From Casuarina equisetifolia (taxonomy: Eukaryota > Streptophyta > Magnoliopsida > Fagales > Casuarinaceae), in contig CM052355.1 of the NCBI GenBank assembly GCA_028551475.1, positions 20,983,580 to 21,047,579 on the forward strand: a stretch of DNA of 64,000 nucleotides. Direction: 5' to 3'. Below the pieces are notes generated by a model. The model did not search any database and was not told where the DNA came from. It saw nothing but the letters and a program-made list of their open reading frames with translations. This document shows, in pieces, positions 1 to 13,375 of the stretch. Each line of letters starts with the position of its first letter. Position 1 is the first letter of the stretch. Made by a program: the position numbers and the translations under genes.

Positions 1-1216
1 CTGAGGAAGACGACAGCATAATTCAGCTTCACGGCATGCTCGGTAACAGGTAATACATGGCGGCCCTTCCCCGCCTTGTTGCCTAAAGAACATGATCTTT
101 AATTTTCCTCCACGGTGCTGAGATATCTAAATTGCATTTTTTGTATGCAAATAAGTGACATCTTTCTAACTTGTTCCTTTGTGTAATAACCCAATGCTTT
201 GATTTCTTTTCTGAGGAACATAACACAATATAAAAGGGGAACCTTTGGTGATAGGTAGCATTACATCCAATGTACTTTATTATTTGGAGGGCCTCCCTTT
301 TCCAAGTACTTGTATATGGATGTTAGCTCCTGCCTGTGTGTTAAGTGGGTGATAAAAGACCTCTGCTCTGTTGCTGTTTAAAATTCTCCAACAAGGAGTT
401 CACTTTCGATTTGGTGAGTTCCACGAGAATTCCCATGTTTTCAATTAATTGTTTCCCTTACTTTCTATGCACATAACCAGATTCCCTTCAAAATTAGGAT
501 GCCATGACTTGCATATTGCCTTAAAACTTTTTAAGTCTCCTTTCTGTGTTTGGTTTAGGAAACTCTATGACTCCCTACTTCAGGTTGGTAAAAATATTGG
601 AAGTTGGTGCTAAGCGTGCTTTCTGTTCTTCTGTTCTGAAATTTGTTTCTGCGTTAGGTGGGCTGCCATAGCATCACAATTGCCCGGAAGAACAGACAAC
701 GAGATTAAGAACTATTGGAACACTCATTTGAAGAAGCGACTCCGTTCCTCAGTCCATACACAGTGGGTGCACAACCTCTCCTCCAAATCCGAGCCAATCA
801 ATATCAACTCTGAATCCGCTTCCACCCGCCACATGGTACAGTGGGAAAGTGCTAGAGTTGAGGCCGAGGCTCGCTTGTCCATGGAATCGTTACTGCTCAG
901 CTCATTATCAACGGCAAAGACTGACTGTGATTTCTTCCTCCGACTATGGAACTCTGAAATTGGAGAATCGTTTCAGAAGATCAAAGGGAAAGATAGTGGA
1001 GTTTGTCAATGCCTTGTCTCTCAAAACTCCTCGCCAACAAAATTTGGATCAGTTTCAGAAACTAACAACGCCAGGAAGAGTGCCTTTGGACCAAACGTAG
1101 CACACACGGTGACCAGCCCAGATTCTCTCAGCTCATATGATCTCATTGGTTCTTCAGATACAGCATTGGAGCTGCTGCTAGATTTCCCCGATGTTGATGA
1201 CGTATTTGAAGAATAG
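1..1216 (+). CDS. R2R3-MYB transcription factor, 3' part (end of exon 2 plus exon 3)
   Basis: A sequence-specific nuclear transcription factor; only the end of the DNA-binding domain and the C-terminal region are in the window. Exon 2 runs from the window edge to 49 (reads [15 protein letters not shown]) and ends at a GT donor. After a 608-bp intron, exon 3 runs 658-1216, starting at an AG acceptor inside the Arg codon before [20 protein letters not shown], the classic R3 repeat with the third helix. The intron sits at the usual second-intron position of plant R2R3-MYB genes. Downstream, [19 protein letters not shown] and [13 protein letters not shown] resemble the conserved C-terminal motifs of subgroup 9 (MIXTA/MYB17-like) factors, known for epidermal and floral regulation. 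The subgroup call is from memory and moderate. The acidic, Leu-rich C-terminus ends in DVFEE and a TAG stop at 1214-1216. The N-terminus and R2 lie left of the window. Confidence 0.93.
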
Positions 1217-3201
1217 ATTTATTTCAGTCCACAGTAGATGTGACTAAAACTGCCTCTTTTTGGTCTTTTTTTTTTGCATTATATGGGTGTAGTTTCCATG
1301 AGAAGAGCAGTAGTTTTAGCTAGTAGATGTTTGGGTACTTTATAAGTTTCTTTTATATATCTTCTTTTTCTATAATTAGTCCCCTAATTTTCACGAATAT
1401 TGCTTCTTATAATTTTATAAAAATTAAAATCATAACCAAGTATAGGGTCCAACATTGTACTTAATGGTAAAATCATAACTGCATAACTTGGCCAATCATT
1501 TATGTTGAGAGGGCGTCGACAATTTTTGCTTCCATGGATGGCGTAACTTTTGCTGGTTTATCCTCACCATAGACTGCCTCCCAATTAGATATTGTTGTCA
1601 TTTCTTGATTGTCATTATAAGTGCTAAGAGTCCCTTTTCGTATGTAGATAATGCTTCATTCTTCCTTTTTGATGAGTAGCTAAAATATACTATGGGTTGT
1701 TGATCTTGCAATAAAAACTTGCCTACTCCTACACTAATGTGTCACACTCAACTACAAATGAGCTTGAACCGAATTCCTACAGTGGTGAATATAAGCACAA
1801 TTGAAAGTCTTAGGAAGTTGTACATTTATGTATTGGTAACACCGTTAACTATTTCTTGAAGCACAATCTCTCCCTCAGATGAACCACATAGCCAAGAGAA
1901 ACCACGAACCAAAATATAAGAGCTTGCCTCACCCATGAGTAAATATTTCATAGTAGCCTTATTAAATTGTACATCTTTCTTGGTATATTCAAATAATAGG
2001 TAGAAGCATAAATTGAAACATTCTTGAGCTACAAAGATAGTTGTTAAATCATTAGCACCGCATAAAAACATTCCTTGTAGAGTAGTTGTTAATATGAATA
2101 ACAAAACCTTGTTATAACCATTTCTATACATCCAATGTACTCTACAATTGTGAGAAATCTAGTAGCGTTAAGATTGGTGGCTTAGTCATTGCAATCTTAG
2201 GCTAACTGAACGCCTCCTTTGCACTTGAATCCATTTATACCCATTTTTCTTCAAAGAGTCTTGTAAAGAGAATGACTATCCTACCATATCCCTTAATAAA
2301 CTTGTAGTATTACCTTGTGAGCCTTAGAAAACTCCTTAATGATCGTATTGTCTTTAGTTTTGGCCACTCCACTGTAGCTTCTATCTTCTCCTAATCTTTT
2401 GAAACTTTCTCATTTGTTATAATGTGATGCATATATTTAACCATTGTAATGCTAAAAGTGCATTTCTCCTTCCTTGTGAACAACTAATTTTCCCTTAAAA
2501 TGTGCAAAACCTTTGTCACCTATTCTAAATATTGCTCCTACCATTACTATAAATCAAAATATCATAAAAAAGGACTAGTATGTACCTTTAAAGTTGGGAG
2601 GTAGCTGTTTTGATGTTTGAGGGGTGCATGCGAATCTGATGGTACCTCACTGTGATGTGGTGGAATTTTGGTAGTTAATATCACAAGCATTTACTATATA
2701 TTTTAGGAAGGAGGAAGAAAAGATAATCATTACTTAAAGGAGAAGCAAATTACTATTTTCTCATTTCACTCTTGACTACCCATTATAAAGTGATAATAGA
2801 AATTATAAAAGAAACACAAGTTAATGTACTCGTTGAAAGGTCAACATCCTTATTGGCTATACGTTAATGACATGGACTTTCACCATTACATCATTGCAAC
2901 AAAACTTATTCTTCAACAAGCCTTTCATTTCCAAGTGGTAGCAAGTGCATAAGTTAGGTGGCCAACATACAAAGTGTGAAGGCCTTAGAAGATGGTGAAC
3001 AAATTTGGGATTGTGGATGGATTCTATGAAGCTGGGCTAGAAAGTAATGTGTAGACACATTACAATTGCCTTTAAATCTAGCTTAGAGAGCACACTTACC
3101 CCATATAACTCATCTAGTAACTCGTCTATAGTAGGGATTGAACAACTATCTTTCACCATTTATTAGTTTAGTTCTTTGTAGTCTACATACAATCTACAAG
3201 A

Positions 3202-5001
3202 TGTTGGTATGGATTAACCCAATAAAGGGGGGTTGGATTGGGTAATTCTTAATTTGCTTAAAAAGAATAATATATAAAAACACTATATAAGAAAATGTTC
3301 AAGTGGTTTGGCCTCCCTTTAAACCTACTTCCACCCCTTCTTATCAATAGTAAAAGAGTCCTTTTACTACTTTATGAGAGTTATACTCTCATAATTTAGT
3401 ACACCTTGATCTTTTGGTCATGAAACACAAAGATTTATAATCCATTTCACAATCAACAAGCCAAACAAGGCTTTCCAATACAACACAACAACCTGAAACT
3501 ACACAAGGTCTCAATTATAAATAACCACACCTTACAACTTGCTATTACAAAGAAAAATCACACCTTACAACTCAGTATTACAAATTAAGAGCACAAGTTA
3601 TGATTTTTTGTTACAAATCAAAACACAAACTACACAATATCAGAGTTTACATAGCATAAATTTATTTCTTGTTTAGGAAGTAGTCATGGGTCAAATTAGA
3701 ATGTCTAATGTATTCTCTATTGATTTAGTTCTTTATAAATGCGTTCAAGTAATCACTTTTTCATATAGCAACAATATCAAAAAGATAGTGAATTCTTTAA
3801 AGGTAAAATTCAGTTCAATATGTTAAAACAAACTAATCAAGAATAATCAAATCATATCATAGTGCTATTTGAACAATATATTTTTAAGATATCCCAACTA
3901 CTTAACCTTACTTGATTCACAACAATATTATTATCAAAAACAACCTTTATCAAAATATGCAACAATTGAGGACAATCAACCAGTGACCACCATACTTCAC
4001 TCTTTTAAGTAGACAATGAAAAATCAAATGAAGTATGATTCATAGTAGCAATAGGCTTAATAAAGGACACACAGTTAGAGTAATTTGGAGAACAAATAAA
4101 CAATGTAATTGACAAATTATCTTAAACAAAACTTTATGAAAATGTAACAAAGATTAGCTTCTAGGATTATAAACCAAATAGATCAATAAATCTTTAAACT
4201 TGAAAGAGATTACCACACTACTTATGTAGTTAGAGGATAAGAATTGTTCGATAGAGTATTTTCACAAGAGCATATCGAAGTTTTTTCTTAAAATCATGTG
4301 TACTCAAATCAAAACCTTAACCATCAATATATATGCCTTCTAATCAACCCATGTTTAGGCAAAACAAGAACCATACCATTTTGTAATCAAGGCTCCCTGA
4401 TTTTCTTTTAAAAAGCTTCCATTTTGGTTGGATTTTTACTTCCAAATAGCATTTGCATGTTTTAGAACAGAGAAGGAAAGAAGGTGAAAATGGTAAGTTG
4501 AGAATTGCTAGCATATGTGTTTAACCTACCTTTTTTTAACCAACCACTTATGTATTTCCCTTTGTTTACTCAAAATGCACCATTTCATTTAGGTGTAGAA
4601 TTGAATCACATAAAGCAACAATAAGCATATGTATTTTATTTCCATTTTTGTTTTGATTGTGCTTTCTAGAATAGAAATGACTCTTATAATACACAAGTGA
4701 TTTTATACAATTTAATGTATCTAATCAATAATTTCCAAAAAGAATTGTTATTCAAATTGTAGGCTTAGTTAAACCATTTTATTTTGAAGCAAGTCATTTA
4801 AACATGAAACCTATAGGTATATGATGGCCAAACCAAAATGTATAAATAATTTGTTATGTGGGAGTTTTTGTCTAAAAATAATCATTGTCTTGATTATTTG
4901 TGTGACATATGTTTCACATTTTTGTTGGCATAAGATATCGATACAACAACATATGTATATATATATGAAAATAGATTGTCAACCTTAAAATATATTTAAC
5001 A
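3202..5001. mobile_element. 1.8-kb LTR-like insertion inside the gypsy RT region
   Basis: Gypsy reverse transcriptase similarity stops at about 3201 and resumes at about 5002. The intervening 1800 bp begins TGTTGGTATGG and ends TTTAACA, giving TGTT...AACA termini. It is flanked by CAAGA on the left and TAAGA on the right, a 4-of-5 target duplication. No coding sequence was recognised inside. A solo LTR or a non-autonomous LTR element fits best. A small perfect hairpin with 9-bp arms lies at 3373-3393. The boundaries are inferred from where the flanking pol similarity breaks. Confidence 0.5.
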
Positions 5002-6725
5002 TAAGATTCAACTACCTTCTTTACCAATAGCATTGGTGACAAGTAGGGGCTTTGTCTTGGTCTAATTACTCCTTCATCTAATAATCTCCATAAAATTCTT
5101 TCTATCTTATTTTTTTGAAATGACGATAATGAAATAGATTGCCCTTGATTGGTTTATCCTTATCCTTTAAAGGAATTTTGTGGTTTTAGGATCTATTTTG
5201 GGGAAGGCCATGAAGTTACTAGAAAACCTTGGTAAACTCTTGGAGAAGATCATCAATACCTTTTGCTAACCTCTCTTCACACCACTCGACCTCCTTATCT
5301 CCATGCTAATCTAAAAGAGATACCATTATGATATGTAACAATAACCTATCCTTTTCTATTCTCATTTTTCCCACTAAAGGTTAAGCCATTAACCAAAACT
5401 AATCTATTGATTGTTTTTCACTATGTAGCTCCATTAGTTTTCCTTCCACATAGAAATCCACTAGCATCCTCACACCCCATATGATCACTAACACCTTCTT
5501 ACATATACCATCACCTTTTAATGTCTTACAATTTGTAAATTTTCACTTCAAATTCCCCTTTAACATTAGGTCTCAATCTTATTTTCTCTACCACTTGGTT
5601 ACTTACAAAATTATGGTACTTCTTAAATTAATCAAGATAGTAGCCTTAGATTTTCTAGGCCTTAAATGAGCTATCATTCTTATCACCTCAGGTGATCTTG
5701 GTGACTCTGTTAGTGCACTAAGATATATAGTTCGATTCCCATTTATCACCACTACTTCATCTTTATGATCTTTTGACCCTTCCTTATCATTACTTTCCTT
5801 TTCATTCCTTCCCCCCTCCCTCTCTTCTTAAAGATAAAAAATTAACAAGTCAAGAGAGTTTATTGGGAGAGAAAGAAATGGAGTTCTAGTGTTGTTTATT
5901 GGGCATTATCTCTAACCATTTCAATTGTTGTTTCTCCTCATTTACATAGCCTAACCTAATAATGACAAAAAATGTCATCAGATGAGTAGCTTTCAAATTC
6001 ATTCTAATATGGTTTTTGAGATCAAAAACAAAAATACTAATTTGTTGTTACATACTAAGCTTCCCTGACCCCTATGAGAGCTTATCAAATTTGTTCAAGT
6101 ATTCATCCATCATTATAGTCTATTGGAGATTTAAGTAATTAGGCAATACACCTAAATTACCTTTTCTAGCAAACTACTAAAAGGTCATTTGTTTATCCAA
6201 CAAACATAAGCAATCTCATAAATTGTCTAACTACATCCATAATCCCATGAGTTGTGCTAACAAGTCACTACAACCTCACAAGTTTCACAATAATGAGATC
6301 TTTAATGGGCATAAATGAGAGTTACAATATAGCTAATACAATTTCCCTTAAAATATTATCACAACAACACAAGGGGAATAAATAAATCAAGAAACTTTAA
6401 TAAATGGTAAAATTATGAATCTAGGGATTTAATCTAATCAAGCCAATAATAGAAGAATGATAAAATAATCCACATTATTGGCTAATATAGTCCTAATAGA
6501 ATTGAATTAGAAACACATATTTCACATATTAGATTAAGAGCTTTAATTACAATAAAAAAATGAACGAGTAAGTTAACCAAATGCCCTTATTGTTTCTTTC
6601 TCTTATACTTCTAATTTCTTATCCTTATAAAATGAAAAGCTTCACCTATTGGAAAAATTAGAACTCATTAAGAATGTTATTAACTGCTTGAGAGAAAGTG
6701 TGAAAGTTAATGCTTAGTGAAATAA

Positions 6726-8361
6726 AAACTTGTTCGATGAAATCTTACATGCAAGTAAACATGTCAAATAAGTAATATAATGATGAGTATGTGTATTATC
6801 TCACAAAGATTGATGATTACTAAGCTAACTAATCACTAATGGTGAACAATCTCTAAAATTTATCTAGCTAACCGAAATGATAAAACATTGATTAAACAAC
6901 TAAATCTAACCTAAAATTTCTTAATGAAACATGTTAGAGTGTCCAATTTCATCTAATTATTATATACAAATGTTGATCATTCATGCTTGTAAGATTGATT
7001 CTACTCATGTAATGGCAGAATTTTCTAATTTATTCACTATCTTATATCTAAGTATAACGAACCTACTTAGCTCATTAACTCATTGTAGTTCTATATGTGA
7101 ATGGAAATTAACTAAGTGCATTAAGATTTGTGAATATTTCAGTTTACATCTAAAGCACAAAAACAACATGGTATATGTCTATCTATATTAATCTATGGTT
7201 ACACATTATAAGAAGTAACTACATGTCATTTTGTATTGGTCTCTAACATGTAAATTAGTTCATCTAAGTGATAGTTAATCACTTAAATGCATTAAGCTCA
7301 ATAACATGTAACTTCACATTCACAGAATATCTCAAAAAACACCATAATCATACATTCATACCATTGTAAGCACATTACATTGTAGCTTTAATACAATAAA
7401 CTAAAACATAATATTTACATAAATAGAAACACTGCTAGAAATTGAACAAAATATTCTTCAAATTAAAAACATGAAAGCTGTCACTAAAATGTCTTCAGTT
7501 CAAGAAAAAATTGCATAAATTTGCAAATTAGGAAGAGGGGAAAGAAGCTATTTGAAAAAGGAGGGGAAAACATGCCAAAACACGCCATTGCCACACCTTG
7601 CCACCACATGTCATAGCCACGCATCACCGTACGTTGCCATGTGTTGATGTACGCCATCGTCATTCTACATAGAATGCTTCAAATCTACCTGAAAAAAAAT
7701 CTACATTAAGTGCTTAAATCTACCTTTTGGCCATTGGATTTGGAGGAAATAGACAAGATCTAGCTATTTCCATGTGAGTTCTCACCTATTGCCAGAAAAG
7801 CCCAAATTTATTGAAAAAGAAGCACAAATTTGTTAAAGATTGCCAAAAAACCTGTCAGAAGAGAGTTTAAATGGCATTCGCATGTTCTAGACTCTTCTTT
7901 TGCCAAAAACTAGATCCCTTTCTTCATTGGAAAAGGTGCATGAAGATGTTTGCCAGAAACGTCATACAAAAGAGGCATATGATTGGTTGTTGCGTAGCCT
8001 CTTTGGCCTAGTGCATAACGACTCACATAGTCACTCCCTCTTCTCCGCTTCCCCTACAACATAACGATAGCCCTTTTTTCAATCCTCTTTCCTCTCGCTT
8101 TTTACCCAACCATTTGATAATGCTCTTCCACTCTCACGTTAATAGCCCAACTTAAGACACCATTTCCCGATTTCCTATTTTTTGCTTGCCTTTTGTCTTT
8201 CTTTACTTCTTTTCCTTCTATTTCCTTCTATTTTAGGTTTATTGTATAAATAATCAAAACTTGAATCAACATAGATGAATACAAATATAATTGCACAAGT
8301 ACTATACCATATTTTACATAAAATAAAGAAAATAACTCTATAAAAAATAGAGTTATCAACA
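6726..8361 (-). repeat. 3' LTR of the Athila/Tat-like element
   Basis: This is the left copy of the 1.6-kb direct repeat. On plus it starts near TGTTCGATGAAATC and ends near GAGTTATCAACA, so on minus it starts TGTTGATAACTC. The short motif CTAAACTTAACATTTTG just outside its right end occurs twice (near 8366 and 8507), a local duplication of about 140 bp in the element's 3' non-coding region. Confidence 0.65.
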
Positions 8362-11300
8362 CTTCTAAACTTAACATTTTGCTTGTCCTTGAATAAAAGC
8401 TTTAAACAACATATTATAACAACACAAAAAAAATCACACAAAAAGCACTAAACAACATATTCTAACAAAATAACCAATCGCTTTATGATATTCTCCTAAA
8501 CACCCCTAAACTTAACATTTTGTTCGTCCTCGAGCAAAAGTATTTGACAACATAGACTAACAACCAATCATTCCATGATCTTCTCCTATAATTGCTTTAC
8601 TTAACAATTAAAAGAAAAACATAACTTTCATCCAAACATTGCAATTGGTTTATAAGGTAAGATAAATTCTTAAATATGTCAACCATATGTCTATGTGTAA
8701 ATCCACATTTTTTCTTAATTACATGCACTCTAAATAGATCCATATTAATATGCAACTTCTCAAAATCTTTAACCAAGCTAATCATCTAACCAAGAATTAT
8801 AAGACTTTTATAAGCTTATAATGTAAGGTTAGGCTAAGGGTAAGATAGAAGTCATTTAGGTTCAAATAACCCATGAACACATTATTTTTTAGGATTTCAT
8901 TAGAACTTTAGCCCCTTTCTACCTTTTACTTCATGAAGATAATCTTTTTTTTTGCCACCTTTTATTCTCATTCTTTCCTTTCTAAGCATGCTTTGACACT
9001 AACCAAAGGCCACAATCACGTGTGCAATAATAAAGCAAAACAAAATTACTTAGGTATAGCCACCTTAATCCTCCCCTACCAATGATATTCAATAACAATG
9101 CTCAAAGGTCTCTTTTAGAGAACTTTTGAGACTTGAATCTACAAAAGATGATGGGATTATTCCATCCTAAAGCAAATGATTTTTTTTTTCAATTGCATTT
9201 GCTTTTATAGAAACAACATACTATAACACACATAATCATTGCTATTAACTTCTTCCCACATTACATCCTTCCCCTTGACTTCTTTTATGCTAAAATAAAC
9301 TTGTATACATTAGAAGTCAATATGTTCATGAGAATAGGAAAATAGGATAAATTGATAAAAAGAAGCTAAGAGATATATATGCAGGTATAACTAAATAAAA
9401 TCAAGATAAGAACAAGGCTCATCGAGGTAATTAGGGATAAGTAATAAGGTTGACTTGAAAGGCTCAATTGATCCAAAGATGACCTAAATCATTTTCTTAG
9501 TGAGATGTAGCCTAGGATTTCACCTAAAGAGGAAATCAAGCAAATTATAAAATCCAGGTGAGATCTAAGAAAATCACACACTTCACATGAATGTTCTCTT
9601 ACACAGAATTTCAAAAAAATGCAAAGTTTTACTTCTTAATAAGTGAATCAACATAATCAGAATCATACTTAACTAATACCACAATCACAAGTTTGAAAAA
9701 AATTTACATCTCCTTAGGAATCACTAAGAATTCACAACAAGGAATCTAATCATGGTGATCATGGTTTATCACAAAAAAAAAAGAAATCACACAAAAATAG
9801 ACTTCTAACATAAAACATAGAATTTCAACACAACACAACACAATACTTCTAATACAATAGAAAAAACTTGCAATACACTCCCAATATAATTTTAACATAA
9901 CCACAATTACCATAACACATAACCTCCAGCATAACCCAACAAAATAGCACACTTCCAACAATAACAGTAGCACCCCCAAACTTGAATGAAGCATTCTCCT
10001 TAATGCTAAAAGGAATCAAAGCAATATAAAGGAATAAGGAAACTCCCATAATTGTAGGCTGCCAATATGGAGGTGTGATGAACATTTGGTGACAAATTTA
10101 TAACCAAAATACCATAAAAGTACTTGGGTTACCTCCCAAGAAGTACTTGCTTTATAGTTTTCAACCAAACTATCCTCCACACTGTTGCTCAAGGAGGATG
10201 AAACTTTAATAGTTTAGGAGATAACTTATATTGCATGATGGTTAAACATTCTTCAATCAGCACAACTGTCTCATGTAGTTCCCACTTCCTTTTGTTCTCT
10301 AATATCTTCTTCAACAATTTTGCATAATTAGGTATTTGAATTGAAGCATCTGTAAAAGGAATGTTAATGTACAATTTTATAGATATATCAAGAAATTATG
10401 AAAACTGCTTATCTTTTTCATATTGTTGGAATCTTTGGAGAGATAGAGCTGGAGGCATAAAGGGCTTAGGATTTTTCTGGAACAAGCTTACTCCTAGGTG
10501 CCTTCTTAGGTTGTGTGCTAACGTCCTTATATCTTTAACAATCTTATCCACAACATCATCTTTTCCCATTTGATTGCCACTCATTAAGGTTATTACCTTT
10601 GCGGTATCTTCAAGACTTTTCTTTATGTTTCTAGGCAAAAGACCCTCTTGTCTCTCTGAGATCATGCTAATCAATTGACACATTTGCACTTTTAATCTTT
10701 TGATTGATGCTTATTGTCTTTGGAATCTTTCTTCATTGTTTTACATCATCTTGGCAAACATGTCTTCTAAATTAGGCTTCGTCTCTCTTGTTGTGCTTAA
10801 TATCGCTTTAGTGCTATTTACAAAGTGCTTTATGGTGGTGGCCATCTCGTTGATCTTGGCCTCCAAGTTAGGCTTTACCTCTTCTCTTTGTTCGAAAGTT
10901 GATGGCGGTCTCATTTCATTTGGATTACTTTATGAAAATTTTTTATAGTTGTCCCATCCTGGATTGTATATGTTGGAGTAAGCATCATTATGCAACTTGC
11001 TCGAAATCTCAAAAAATTAGCATAATCATTATATTAAGCATAAGGGTTACTTACTTGACATTTTGTGCTCACATGTGCTCTAATACAAAATTTACATGTT
11101 CTACTCCTTAAGAACATTTCCCATTCTACCATAAGTTGGTAAAGGTATCTACTTTATGTGTTGGTATGATCTCAAAGTAGTTTGCTTGACTTGTAGGCCT
11201 TTGGAAGCTTGATGTGGCATTCCAAAATTTTGGTGCAACATAGTCCCTCAAAAGTCTACGTTAACCATCATTTCTCTCCATCCATGTTGCTTATTGTTGC

Positions 11301-11789
11301 GACAAGAAGCTAAGCATCATAGATAAACATTACTTGACGAGCTATTAATTAGAATAGAGGTAAGAAAGACACATTTGTTTACAGTGGTTTGGTAAATCAC
11401 CTACGTCCACTGTCACTGCTTTCACAGCCCCTTTTCCTTTCATTAAGCTGAGAATCAAGTTACATGGTTGCCCTTTTTCTCACTCACGGTGTTGCCTTTT
11501 ACAAACATTCCAGCTCATACTTTCTGTTGGTGCACTAAACACACACACAACACCTCATGACAACACACACCCACTTACTATACATGTGGGTCCTAGGGAG
11601 CTAAGGACATGTTTGTTGTCCTTATAATTTTACAAATACCCAACACTTATCAATAGAATTTTTTTTTTCAAGAAGGCAAAAATAACTAAATAAATAAAAC
11701 AAAGGCAATAAAGGCTATATTAAACTTAGAAGCTACTCAGTACTAATATTAATTAGCAGTAAACAACCAATCCTCAACAACGATGCCAA

Positions 11790-13375
11790 AAACTTGTTTA
11801 GTGAAATTCTACATGCAAGTAATTACTAATGATGAGTATGAGTATTGTTTTATAGAAATTGATGATTATTAAGCTAACTAATTACTAATGGTAAACAACC
11901 TTTAAAATTTATCTAGCCAACCAAAATGATAAAATATTGATTAAACAACTAAATCTAACCTAAACTTTCTTAACGAAACATGCTAGAGCGTCTGATTTCA
12001 CCTAATTATTACGTACAAATGTCAATAATTCATGCTTGTAAGATTGATTTTACTTATGCAATGACAAAATTTCTTAATTTATTCACTATCCTATGTCTAA
12101 GTATAGCGAACCTATTTAGCTCATCAACTCACTATAGTTCTATATGTGAATGGAAATTAACTAAGTGCATTAAGATTTGTGAATATTCTAATTTAAATCT
12201 AAGGCCACACAAACTACATGGTACATGACTATCTATATTAATCTATGGTTGTAAATTACAAGAAGCAACTATGTGTCATTTCTTATCAGTCTCTAACATA
12301 TAAATCAATTCATCTAAGTGGTAGTTAATTACTCAAATGCATTAAGCTCAGTAACATACAACTTCACATTTACAAAATATCTCACAAAACAACATAATCA
12401 TACATTCATACCATTATAATCACATTACATCATAGCTTTAACACAACAAACTAAAACATAGTATTTATATAAATAAAAACAATGCTAGAAATTGACCAAA
12501 ATATTCTTCAAATTAAAAAATGAAAGTTATCACCAAAATGTCTTCAATTCAAGGAAAGTTAGCACAAATTTTCACATCAAGAAGATGGGAAGAAGCTATC
12601 TAAAAAGAAGCAGAAAACACATCGAAATGCGTAGCCACTCGCTATTGCCACACACTACCACCACACGTTGCCATACGCCACCATCATTATGCACAAAATG
12701 CTTCAAATTTGCCCAAAAATCTACACAAAGTGCTTAAATATACCTTTTGGCCACTGGATATGGAGAAAATAAACAAGATCTAGCTACTTTTGTGTGAATT
12801 CTCACTTACCATCGAAAAAGACCAAATTTGCTAAAAAAAAACCACAAATCTACCAAAGACTGCCAAAAAGCATGTCAAAAGAGAGTCCAGATGGTGTTCA
12901 CATGTTTTGGACTCTTCTTTCTCCATAAACTAGAGCCTTTTCTTCACCGAAAAAGCTACATGGAGACGTTCGCCAAAAATACCGGACAGAAGTGGCATTG
13001 AGTTGGTTGTCACATGACCTTTAGCCTCTTTGGCCCAGCACACAACGACTATTGCAATCGCTCCCTCTTCTATACTTCCCCAACTGCACAAGAATAGCCC
13101 CTTTTTCGATCCTCTCTCCTCTAGCTTTTCGCCGACCATTAAATAATACTCCTCCACTATCCGTTAATAACTTAACTTAAGAACCACTTCCTGATTTTCT
13201 ATTTTCTACTTGCTTTTTGTCTTCTTTGCTTCTTTTCCTTCTATTTTCTTCTATTTTGGGTTTGCTGTATAAATAATCAAAATTTGAATCAACATAGATG
13301 AATACAAATATAATTGCACAACTACTATATTATATTTTACATAAAATAACTAAAATAACTCTATAAGTTATCAGT
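11790..13375 (-). repeat. 5' LTR of the Athila/Tat-like element
   Basis: This is the right copy of the 1.6-kb direct repeat, matching 6726-8361. The shared stretch runs from TACATGCAAG near 11.81 kb to AATAACTCTATAA near 13.37 kb. The tRNA-Asp-like primer site lies immediately to its left, which fixes minus-strand orientation. Confidence 0.65.

Larger units (their letters stand above)
6726..13375 (-). mobile_element. Athila/Tat-like Ty3/gypsy element, gag only, with about 1.6-kb LTRs
   Basis: Two direct repeats of about 1.6 kb, at about 6726-8361 and 11790-13375, are similar over their whole length with many substitutions and small indels, and bound an interior of about 3.4 kb. On the minus strand the interior begins with a primer-binding-like site at 11788-11767 (TGGCATCGTTGTTGAGG), close to the tRNA-Asp site used by Athila-type elements. 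Gag follows near 11.25-10.19 kb, recognisable by ISERQEGLLPRNIKK and the following Gag-Pro junction. After it comes the non-coding leader motif TTGGGTTACCTCCCAAGAAG (on plus near 10.13 kb), known from 3' regions of such elements. No reverse transcriptase or integrase was recognised, so it looks non-autonomous. It is broken and old. It is probably inserted into the gag of the outer gypsy element. Confidence 0.7.

Noticed and set aside
1826-2131. Minus-strand 101-codon reading frame
   Set aside because: It lies within the decayed gypsy pol region between RT and RNase H similarity. It is not itself recognisable, so it is left as part of the fossil, not called a gene.
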